Under the pieces are notes generated by a model that worked only from the letters and a program-made list of their open reading frames with translations, was not told where the DNA came from and did no database searches. Shown piece by piece: positions 12,187-18,852 of a stretch of 30,376 nucleotides of DNA (position 1 is its first letter; each line of letters begins with the position of its first letter). The position numbers and the translations under genes are program-made. Source of the DNA: a virus; the IMG/VR virus record IMGVR_UViG_3300025889_000621, positions 1 through 30,376 of that record. One strand, given 5' to 3'.

Positions 12187-13836
12187 TTATTCCCCCGTTT
12201 TATATTGAGACTCAACCATTTGATTATGTAAATAGTCGTGTGCCCGACTAAATGCTACACCATATAGATCCTCAATATTATTATTTATATAAATCGTTTC
12301 CAGTGAATAAAATTGTGCATCTCTAAGATTAATAACATCTCGTAAATCAACACCTAATGTTGCAATTACTCTCATTTGGTTTTCTTGAGTAAGTTTGGAT
12401 ACAACATCACTCACTGCTTTATCTGCTGCCTGAGTTGCAATAATTGTTTTCATTGTTACTTTGTCTTCTGACTTTTCTTCTGACTTATTTGATTTTTCTT
12501 CTGATTTACTTTCTGATTTTGCTTGTTGTGTTGGTGAAGTTTCAGGACCAGCTTCAACTTCTGCTTCCATTTCAGGGCCAGCATCAACCTCTGCTTCCAT
12601 TTCAGGGCCAGCATCAACCTCTGCTTCCATTTCAGGGCCACCAGCATCACCCATATCCATTTCCATTTCAGGTTCAGCACCACCCATATCCATTTCTATT
12701 TCAGGACCACCGGCATCGTTCATATCAATATCTGGCATTTCTTCTACTCCACCATCCATTTCTACCATAGCAACATCACCCATATCACCACTATCAAACC
12801 CACCAAGATCCATAGAAAAATCACTTAATGAATCCATAGCCATAGGTGAATCAACTGTAACTTCCATAGACATATTTTCAAAACCAAAATCATCAATTGT
12901 GGATACATCGGTTGCTGGATTACCAAGATATGTTTCAATAATTGATTCTTGATATTCTGTTAATACAGTTTCTACTGAGTTGGTTACAATTGATTCAATT
13001 GTTTGTATTATTGTCACTGTTTGATCATATTGTGTTTGAAAATAAGCATCACTGAATCCTGGTCCATAATATCCACTATAATAGCCAGCATCCATACCAT
13101 ATAATTCCATAGATGCTGTATTAAAAAAGTAACCAGAAACATCTTGTGTCCATGAATAATTTTGAGAACCGGTCCAGTTAATATCTGTATAATTATGAGT
13201 ATATGAATTCACAAGAGAACCATTATCATATAATCTTACAGTAATTTTAAATTGATCTTTACAATCGTCAGATGTTTGAGAACATAATGGTACAGATGCA
13301 TTTGAACTATGAGAATATACGGTTGCACCATATAAAATCATATCAATATCATTTGTTGTATCTACTGAAAAGTTATATGTTAATGAACCACCACCGAGTT
13401 GTTGACCACCAGTTGAAAAATCAGCACCATCCAAACCATAGGTTGATCCTGGAATAGATATATTTGTTGAACTTGTTGTAGTGTTGCTATCATCTACATA
13501 GTTTGATGATGTAATGGTTTCGGTTGTGGTAGATGATACTATGGAAGAAGTAGTTGATTGAACATCTTCTGTAATGGTTGATGTAATAAGAGTGGTGGTT
13601 ATTTCTTCTTCAAATCCATCCGCTCTTAATACATATTCAACACTTGTTACCTCTTCGGTTGTTGATATATCTGTAACTGTGCCACCTTCAGGACCCGTAC
13701 CACCTACTTCATAAGCAAAAACTTTAGGTGCAAACATAAAAAGCAAAAATAGTGCTATCAAAAAATACATAACTATGCCAAATATAAAGTTATTGATTAT
13801 ATTTAATTTTTTTTGTATTTTTTCTAACTCATCCAT
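12187..13836 (-). CDS. Large membrane-anchored, Ser/Thr-rich and acidic-repeat protein
   Basis: A 549-residue protein with one N-terminal membrane helix (about 13-40, FIFGIVMYFLIALFLLFMF), then a Ser/Thr-rich region (about 50-130), a beta-rich domain with TYNFSVDTTNDIDMILYGATVYS and two cysteines (CSQTSDDC), a Met/Asp-rich acidic region (about 315-430), a 10-residue tandem repeat GPEMEAEVDA, a Lys/Ser/Glu linker, and a conserved-looking helical C-terminus (NQMRVIATLGVDLRDVINLRDAQFYSLETIYI). The bulk should be in the periplasm. I start it at ATG 13836, which overlaps the upstream stop; an in-frame TTG just before it is less likely. I recognise no named family. Possible roles: envelope scaffold, adhesin or virion-release complex. 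Confidence 0.6.
   Translation of the reverse strand: MDELEKIQKKLNIINNFIFGIVMYFLIALFLLFMFAPKVFAYEVGGTGPEGGTVTDISTTEEVTSVEYVLRADGFEEEITTTLITSTITEDVQSTTSSIVSSTTTETITSSNYVDDSNTTTSSTNISIPGSTYGLDGADFSTGGQQLGGGSLTYNFSVDTTNDIDMILYGATVYSHSSNASVPLCSQTSDDCKDQFKITVRLYDNGSLVNSYTHNYTDINWTGSQNYSWTQDVSGYFFNTASMELYGMDAGYYSGYYGPGFSDAYFQTQYDQTVTIIQTIESIVTNSVETVLTEYQESIIETYLGNPATDVSTIDDFGFENMSMEVTVDSPMAMDSLSDFSMDLGGFDSGDMGDVAMVEMDGGVEEMPDIDMNDAGGPEIEMDMGGAEPEMEMDMGDAGGPEMEAEVDAGPEMEAEVDAGPEMEAEVEAGPETSPTQQAKSESKSEEKSNKSEEKSEDKVTMKTIIATQAADKAVSDVVSKLTQENQMRVIATLGVDLRDVINLRDAQFYSLETIYINNNIEDLYGVAFSRAHDYLHNQMVESQYKTGE
12541..12660. repeat. 30-base tandem repeat coding for GPEMEAEVDA
   Basis: Two perfect 30-base copies (12571-12600 and 12601-12630) are flanked by a diverged copy (12541-12570) and a partial fourth. 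The repeat is in frame, so the number of copies can change without breaking the protein. It lies in the acidic region of the large membrane-anchored protein. Confidence 0.9.
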
Positions 13837-14470
13837 CAATGTCGCCTAAATCAGCTTCATCAGTCAATGGAAATGTTTCTACTTTAGGAATGTGCTTAGG
13901 TATTCTAGCACCCATTGGTAAAGAACTATTTGTTGTTACTGGTGATTTTGTAAGTTCATTTTCTTTAGGTTTTACAATAACAACCTTATCAGCTGGTTTC
14001 CATTTTGAGTTTTGAGGAACTTGATCATAATTTACTTTCCATAGTTCAAGTGCTTCTTTACCAATTTTACCTTCAATTGGACATGGAGTTCCTGCCATCA
14101 TCATAGCATCAAAAACTCTACCATCTTGGCAAAGTGCTGATACTGCTGCTACTTTCATTCCCATTTGGAAAAGTGAACGTGATAGTTTTATTCTTTCGCA
14201 ATTTTCGTCATCAATAGATGCTCCCATTGCTATACCTAAAACTTGTGATTGGACGCCTGCACCTATACCGGCTTTACACATATCATTTTGATTAATCATG
14301 ATATTTGGTGCCATGGCAGTAGATGGTGTTCTATCTACGGTTGTTGTACCTGTGACTGTGCCAGATACGGTTGATGATATGGTGTTCGTCTCAGCCAAAG
14401 CATGTTTACCAAACATGACCAATAAGCCAAGCAAAACACCCAATACAAAATACTGGAAGTGTTCTCTCAT
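13829..14470 (-). CDS. Exported phage protein, unknown function
   Basis: A 213-residue protein with an N-terminal signal peptide or anchor (QYFVLGVLLGLLVMFG, then KHALAE, likely cleaved after ALA near residue 26). A Thr/Ser-rich stretch (TISSTVSGTVTGTTTVDR) leads into a conserved-looking core with four cysteines: DMCKAGIGAGVQSQVLGIAM, DENCERIKLSRSLFQMG, ALCQDGRVFDAMMM and GTPCP, which could form two disulfides in the periplasm. A Pro/Lys-rich tail follows. Its end overlaps the start of the 549-residue gene by 8 bases. The Ser/Thr-rich segment resembles that of the next protein, suggesting they work together. No family recognised with certainty. Confidence 0.58.
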   Translation of the reverse strand: MREHFQYFVLGVLLGLLVMFGKHALAETNTISSTVSGTVTGTTTVDRTPSTAMAPNIMINQNDMCKAGIGAGVQSQVLGIAMGASIDDENCERIKLSRSLFQMGMKVAAVSALCQDGRVFDAMMMAGTPCPIEGKIGKEALELWKVNYDQVPQNSKWKPADKVVIVKPKENELTKSPVTTNSSLPMGARIPKHIPKVETFPLTDEADLGDIDG

Positions 14471-14493
14471 TATTCTCTCTCTCGGGTTAAAAA

Positions 14494-15840
14494 TTAATTT
14501 TTATTTTCGCGTTTCTTTTCTTCCTCTCTTAATTCGCTTAAATATCTACCTAAAAGTGGATCAATATTATTTGGTTTCATAAATATTTTTTTGGCAACAT
14601 TTGCACGAATTTTTGATCTCTTCACATCAACTTTTTTATCTTCCTTTTGCTTTTCCATTTTAAAGCTATAGCCTGAGACTATAGGTGTTTCTTTAGCCTC
14701 AGGTTGTTGCTTTTTTACAGGAGGTTCCTTAGTTGGTCCTTTAAGAATCTCCTTTTGCATGGGTCCCAAGTTACTTACAGGTCTTGGTGCAAGAGGTTTG
14801 GCATGTTTCCATGACCAATTAGCTGCGATCAACATTAATACAGCCAATGGATCAAATACTGTAACTAATAATATAATCACCCATCGAACTGCTTTTTCTA
14901 GTATTGTTTGATCAGTTTCATCGTAAATTAATTCAGCAATATATTTAATTGGACCAACTTCAGCTTCCAATTTACGATATTCCTTTTCAAACACTAGTTT
15001 ATCTTCACGGACCAAATCAATTGCTTTTTGTTCCGATTCGATATTCTTTTCAAGTTCCTTAATTCTTTTATCTGCATTTGCTGCTTTATTTGTTGAACCT
15101 GCGCGTGCAGTATCAATACGTTTGTTTAAAGTTTTAAGTTCCTTTGCATATTTTTTATCAATTGCAACTAATTTTTTATCACGATCAGTCCGTGCAACAC
15201 TTGATTCATTTTGTTCAGTTTGTTTAGCCTTGAGTACTTCTTTGTTATATTTTTCTTCGCCACCCCAATCTTCTAGTAATGGTTTGGCTGCTTCAATTTC
15301 TTTATCACGTCTTTGTTGAGCATTGGCAATTCTTTTATCTGCCTCTGATCGAACTATATCTTTTTCACTTTTAATTTGATTTCTTAAATCTTTAAGAGCA
15401 ACTTGATCTTGTTCTAATAATATTGAACCTGTACCTGTACTACCAGTACTTAATAATCTATCAATTTCCTCTTGCCATCTTTTAACTTTAACTTCTGATC
15501 TAAGTATCTTTTCATCAATAACTTCTATTTGTGCCATATTCTCACTGCTCATTGCAGTTTGTTCAATATGTGCTTTTGATAGAAATCCAAAAATACCCAT
15601 TGATGTAATTACCATTAATACAATTACAGCAAATGTAAGATATGATTTTAATAAAAATGGTACTGGACCCCAATTTCTATATAACCAACTTGCAACAACA
15701 AGTTTTGAAACTTCAAGAATAGTACCCATAATAATAATAGGTACTACTGCGGCCGCGAAGATTGCTGCTAATCCTACTAGAGAATAAAATGCAGCAACAG
15801 CCGATAAACATAATGCAGTTGCAAACATTAAGATTGTCAT
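14494..15840 (-). CDS. Large polytopic membrane protein with long coiled coil
   Basis: A 448-residue protein with three N-terminal membrane segments (about 1-22, 24-46 and 66-90), a long charged coiled coil (about 100-300, with many Lys/Glu/Gln and segments such as KDLRNQIKSEKDIVRSEAD), and a further membrane segment (WVIILLVTVFDPLAVLMLIAAN, about 318-339), then a basic cytoplasmic tail rich in Pro and Lys. The VFDPLAVLMLIAAN helix resembles DUF4407-type and cyanophage membrane proteins, from memory. The coiled coil should project between the membrane segments, probably in the periplasm. It is the first gene of the membrane cassette and is coupled to the pyruvyl-transferase-like gene (ATGA). 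Confidence 0.62.
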   Translation of the reverse strand: MTILMFATALCLSAVAAFYSLVGLAAIFAAAVVPIIIMGTILEVSKLVVASWLYRNWGPVPFLLKSYLTFAVIVLMVITSMGIFGFLSKAHIEQTAMSSENMAQIEVIDEKILRSEVKVKRWQEEIDRLLSTGSTGTGSILLEQDQVALKDLRNQIKSEKDIVRSEADKRIANAQQRRDKEIEAAKPLLEDWGGEEKYNKEVLKAKQTEQNESSVARTDRDKKLVAIDKKYAKELKTLNKRIDTARAGSTNKAANADKRIKELEKNIESEQKAIDLVREDKLVFEKEYRKLEAEVGPIKYIAELIYDETDQTILEKAVRWVIILLVTVFDPLAVLMLIAANWSWKHAKPLAPRPVSNLGPMQKEILKGPTKEPPVKKQQPEAKETPIVSGYSFKMEKQKEDKKVDVKRSKIRANVAKKIFMKPNNIDPLLGRYLSELREEEKKRENKN

Positions 15841-16616
15841 AACTGAGCTCCTAATTCTTTACTTTTGGTATCACAATAATCAAATAATTCATTAAATTGA
15901 CTATCGTATTTACCAGTTAGTATATCATCTTGTGACATACCAGTATCTAAACCAAATTGTCTAAGTAATCCTTCATTTTTCCACGAATTGCCTTTAACAA
16001 CTACAAATTTACACCGCGCTTTAATCGCAGCATACATTTCATGATGTCTACCAGTAATCAATAGATTAGAATGTCGTAACCTATTTACGACTTCATTCCA
16101 ATCTTGTTCAAAGATATTAATGCGAGGGTAGTCAATATATTTTTTATTTGAATTAAAATACTGGCCTCTATATATTTCAATGTGTGGATATTTTTGAAAT
16201 TCAACGGGATGTATTAAACATCGATCAGGATATACTTCAGATTTTATATTATATTTATATAATTCTGTACATGAGAATGGTTCTCTTACCGTAATTCTAC
16301 TACATTTACTAAGAACTGGATGATTAGGCATATCTTGCCATACAGTGTTTAGTAATTGGACTTCACATCCTGCTTCGACTGCTCTATTAAGTGCGTCAAG
16401 GAATTTAATACCTATGGTTGAGGAATGGTGCATAGTACCTTCACCATTTAGTATTACTTTTGTGTATTGTTGAAATCTGGCAGATAATGCCAATTGAGCT
16501 TCACGTGTTTTAAAACTATGTTTAAAGTTAAAAGATTCTACTACCTTTTTACAACCATAATGGTAGTCAGATGTGTCATTAAGCAGGAGTGTGGAAGATA
16601 AATTTTGTTGGTCCAT
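15837..16616 (-). CDS. Polysaccharide pyruvyl transferase-like protein
   Basis: A GT-B-like protein of the polysaccharide pyruvyl transferase (PF04230-type) family, which adds pyruvate ketals to envelope polysaccharides. N-terminal LLLNDTSDYHYGCKKV (about 10-25), then VILNGEGTMHH (about 54-64, the family GEGT/GEG loop), the strand RITVREPFSCTELYKY, the C-terminal ITGRHHEMYAAIKARC (family R-x-H signature) and VVVKGNSWKNEGLL. Length (259 aa) is short against the usual 300-plus. The start at ATG 16616 lies inside the preceding CST-type gene by 38 bases, so the two are co-made. It could act on host or virion glycan, with phosphoenolpyruvate or another donor. Confidence 0.72.
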   Translation of the reverse strand: MDQQNLSSTLLLNDTSDYHYGCKKVVESFNFKHSFKTREAQLALSARFQQYTKVILNGEGTMHHSSTIGIKFLDALNRAVEAGCEVQLLNTVWQDMPNHPVLSKCSRITVREPFSCTELYKYNIKSEVYPDRCLIHPVEFQKYPHIEIYRGQYFNSNKKYIDYPRINIFEQDWNEVVNRLRHSNLLITGRHHEMYAAIKARCKFVVVKGNSWKNEGLLRQFGLDTGMSQDDILTGKYDSQFNELFDYCDTKSKELGAQL

Positions 16617-17115
16617 ATTCTTTTTCTATTTTATTCCATGCTCTTCTCCATCTTTCAGCACAAGATTTCATTAATTTCGTATTGTGTTTTGATGGGTGTA
16701 CAACAATTTCATCTGTATATGATCGAGTATGTGGTTCAAATAAAGAATCACATCCCCAGATATGGATTTCTTCGGGTTCAAATTTTAAAATACCCCAAAT
16801 TGCTGCATAATGACCAGATGAATATTCAAGTGGGGTAATATCTTTAAATCTTACTTGTATATCGTATATTTCTAAATAACCAGGATTGCTATTAATCCAA
16901 GTTTCAACATGTTTATTTACAACAACAGGAACATTAACTTGTACTTTACCTTCTTTTATTTTTTCACAGATATGAATATCAGATAATAATGTTACATTTG
17001 CTTCTTTACATTTAGTAGCATTTGTACCTATGACATAATCATCTTGGTCTATCTTCTTAAAATCAGTCCAACTATTACCGTTACCAACAATATGTATTCT
17101 ATATTTCTTCATCAT
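16579..17115 (-). CDS. CST/DUF115-like glycosyltransferase-type protein (copy 2)
   Basis: A 178-residue Rossmann-like protein with IHIVGNGNSWTDF (7-19) in place of the GNGPS loop, NATK after the second strand, LLSDIHICEKI, SSGHYAAIWGIL (about 109-120), IHIWGCDSLFE (about 127-137), and a C-terminal helix ERWRRAWNKIEKEYG. These match in order the features of the shorter protein at 1656-2159, so it is a diverged paralogue. The likely role is nucleotide-sugar binding and sugar transfer for an envelope or virion glycan together with the adjacent pyruvyl-transferase-like protein. It starts at ATG ATG, inside the end of the GIY-YIG gene. Confidence 0.6.
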   Translation of the reverse strand: MMKKYRIHIVGNGNSWTDFKKIDQDDYVIGTNATKCKEANVTLLSDIHICEKIKEGKVQVNVPVVVNKHVETWINSNPGYLEIYDIQVRFKDITPLEYSSGHYAAIWGILKFEPEEIHIWGCDSLFEPHTRSYTDEIVVHPSKHNTKLMKSCAERWRRAWNKIEKEYGPTKFIFHTPA

Positions 17116-17515
17116 CTATTTTTAAATGCTTAGAGTGAATCCGCGCTCCGACAAATTCATTATAATATTCATCTTTTAGTAATACATGATTAATCATTTG
17201 ATGGTAAAGTTCCCAATAAGAACATTCACCTTTTGTTTTACATAATTGAAGAATTTCTCTTTTGTAATTATCATTACCTTTTTCTTCAACTAACAATTGA
17301 ACTTCTTTGCTTGATCCATAATAATTACGCCAATCAGATTCTACTCTTGTACGAATTCTTCTCTTACGAGTTTTATTCTTTGGCAGAATCTTTGGCTTCC
17401 AAAAGAATTTTTTGCCTATATATTTTTTACCAGTATCAAGTTCTGTTATTTCATAAACAAACCCTTGATATTCTTCTGGTGTGTTATCATATTCTTTATT
17501 ATTGTATAACCACAT
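17099..17515 (-). CDS. GIY-YIG-like endonuclease-type protein
   Basis: A 138-residue protein starting with a GIY-YIG-like N-terminus: GFVYEITELDTGKKYIGKKFFW (about 18-39), where the first Tyr and the Y-I-G motif match the family, followed by a basic region KTRKRRIRTRVESDW and NYYGSS, then a Glu in GECSYWELYHQM that can serve as the metal-binding acid. The family includes homing endonucleases and phage DNA-repair proteins; this short version has no extra DNA-binding domain. It lies between the zinc-ribbon gene and the glycan genes. A mobile-element origin is possible but it looks like a stable resident because its ends are coupled to its neighbours. Confidence 0.68.
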   Translation of the reverse strand: MWLYNNKEYDNTPEEYQGFVYEITELDTGKKYIGKKFFWKPKILPKNKTRKRRIRTRVESDWRNYYGSSKEVQLLVEEKGNDNYKREILQLCKTKGECSYWELYHQMINHVLLKDEYYNEFVGARIHSKHLKIDDEEI

Positions 17516-17517
17516 TA

Positions 17518-17664
17518 TTATTCTTCATAATCATCTTCTTCTTCATAGATATCTCCACCACATACCGGACAATAAACAATATCATTAATGGAAACATCAT
17601 TGGTTTTAATAGAAACCTTTCCAGTAGAATCACATTGGTCGCAGTGGAAGTATTTAATAGCCAT
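17518..17664 (-). CDS. Small zinc-ribbon protein
   Basis: A 48-residue protein with two C-x-x-C pairs, CDQC (about 8-11) and CPVC (about 32-35), spaced as in a zinc ribbon, and an acidic tail (DIYEEEDDYEE). I chose ATG 17664, five bases after the nrdB stop, because the longer frame would overlap nrdB by 45 bases and has no matching start. A zinc-binding helper to NrdB or NrdA, or an RNA-polymerase-binding small protein, is possible; its place directly after nrdB suggests co-expression. Function not established. Confidence 0.65.
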   Translation of the reverse strand: MAIKYFHCDQCDSTGKVSIKTNDVSINDIVYCPVCGGDIYEEEDDYEE

Positions 17665-17669
17665 ATTAT

Positions 17670-18674
17670 TTATGCCGCCTGAGCTTCGGTAGCTGTACCC
17701 CAGACATCTTCCCAAGAACCTTTTAATGCACCTTTAGCATAATCAGTAACTCTATTTTCAAAGAAGTTACCATGCACAGGAGCATTAATCATTTCTTCTA
17801 CCCATGGTAAAGGATTCTTTTTAACTTTAAAGATACCTTTCATACCAAGAGAGATAAGACGTCTGTCTGCGATATAACGAATGTATTTCTTAACATCAAT
17901 TGAATTTAAATCTCTCATATCTCCTTTAGAAAATGCAAGATCGATAAATTTATCTTCTAATTCTACCATCTTTTCAGCAATAGAATAGATCTTTTCTTTA
18001 AGTTCATCATTCCAAATTTCTTTATTTTCTTCAATATAAGTTCTAAATAACTTAATCATTGATTCAGCATGCATTGTTTCATCAACAATTGACCATGTAA
18101 CAATTTGACCCATGCCTTTCATCATACCATGGCGAGGAAAATTAAGAAGCATAATAAAGCTACTAAAAAGCTGCATACCTTCGGTGAAAGCTGAGAATAC
18201 AGCGATATGTGCTGCAGTCGATGCTTTGTCACCATTTTTTGAACTGATCGTGATAACATAATCGTGTTTGTCCTTCATTTCTTCATATTCTAGGAATTCA
18301 TTATATGTAGATTCTGGCATACCAAGAGTTTCAATTAAGTGAGAGTATGCTGCAATATGTAATGCCTCACGTGCAGCAAAGCCTGTTAACATCATTCTAA
18401 TTTCTGGTTGAGGGAAATATGGTAAATAGTTTTTAACATAACCACCAGCAACATCAATATCTCCTTGAGTAAAGAATCTAAAAATGTTTGTAAGGAAATG
18501 TTTTTCTTCTGCTGTTAATTTCTTTTTCCAATCTTTTACATCTTCTGCCATTGGTACTTCTGTATGTAACCAATGTGATTGTTCATGTTTTAACCATGCA
18601 TCAAATGCCCATGGATAGTTAAAAGGTTTGTAATATGTTCTATCATCTGTTAGTGTTAACTTCTTATCCACCAT
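17670..18674 (-). CDS. nrdB: Ribonucleotide reductase class I small subunit (NrdB)
   Basis: Diiron radical subunit of ribonucleotide reductase, making the tyrosyl radical used by NrdA to reduce ribonucleotides for phage DNA. The iron ligands are in order: an Asp in FRFFTQGDIDVAGG (72 or 74), Glu103 and His106 in REALHIAAYSHL, a Glu in FTEGMQLFSSF, and Glu/His in DETMHAESM. Tyr110, four residues after His106 as in E. coli NrdB, is the likely radical Tyr. The C-terminus (DVWGTATEAQAA) differs from E. coli but should carry the NrdA-docking tail. Length 334 aa is slightly short. It follows nrdA with one small ORF between. Confidence 0.94.
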   Translation of the reverse strand: MVDKKLTLTDDRTYYKPFNYPWAFDAWLKHEQSHWLHTEVPMAEDVKDWKKKLTAEEKHFLTNIFRFFTQGDIDVAGGYVKNYLPYFPQPEIRMMLTGFAAREALHIAAYSHLIETLGMPESTYNEFLEYEEMKDKHDYVITISSKNGDKASTAAHIAVFSAFTEGMQLFSSFIMLLNFPRHGMMKGMGQIVTWSIVDETMHAESMIKLFRTYIEENKEIWNDELKEKIYSIAEKMVELEDKFIDLAFSKGDMRDLNSIDVKKYIRYIADRRLISLGMKGIFKVKKNPLPWVEEMINAPVHGNFFENRVTDYAKGALKGSWEDVWGTATEAQAA

Positions 18675-18851
18675 TTATTTGTCCTCTGTCTCGATGTTAA
18701 TAAAGCCTTCTGCTGTATATATATCTTTAAGAAATACTTTTTTGCCGTTTATTCTAATATAAACTATACTATCATCCTTTTTTAAGCATGATACATTCTT
18801 TTGTTTTGCTAAATATTTTTCTAATAATCTTTTTAATAATATTTTTTCCAT
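18675..18851 (-). CDS. Small ORF between nrdA and nrdB
   Basis: A 58-residue protein starting at ATG 18851, two bases after the nrdA stop, with GAGGG five bases upstream; the longer GTG-start frame would overlap nrdA. It begins with a basic helix (MEKILLKRLLEKYLAKQKN), then a beta-like CLKKDDSIVYIRINGKKVFLKD and a short acidic end. In some phages small nrd-linked proteins (thioredoxin, glutaredoxin) are found here, but this one has one Cys only and no CxxC, so it is not a redoxin. Its conserved place suggests a helper to the reductase. Function unknown. Confidence 0.58.
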   Translation of the reverse strand: MEKILLKRLLEKYLAKQKNVSCLKKDDSIVYIRINGKKVFLKDIYTAEGFINIETEDK

Positions 18852-18852
18852 A

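Noticed and set aside
12282-12289. TATAAATA inside the end of the 12187-13836 gene
   Set aside because: About 90 bases before the next start and within Ile/Asn codons; possible but not distinguishable from AT-rich chance.
12541-12660. 30-base repeats considered as a CRISPR array
   Set aside because: Units are directly adjacent without spacers and in frame with a coding repeat.
12461-12952. 163-codon plus-strand frame rich in Pro/Ser repeats
   Set aside because: It is the complement of the acidic repeat region in the 12187-13836 gene; the repeat keeps the other strand open by chance.
16252-16259. TATAAATA inside the pyruvyl-transferase-like gene
   Set aside because: Nearest downstream start is about 400 bases away; it is coded by Tyr-Lys-Tyr and is likely chance.
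17233-17682. 149-codon plus-strand open frame
   Set aside because: Shadow of the GIY-YIG and zinc-ribbon genes; its composition reflects the complement of Lys/Glu-rich coding.
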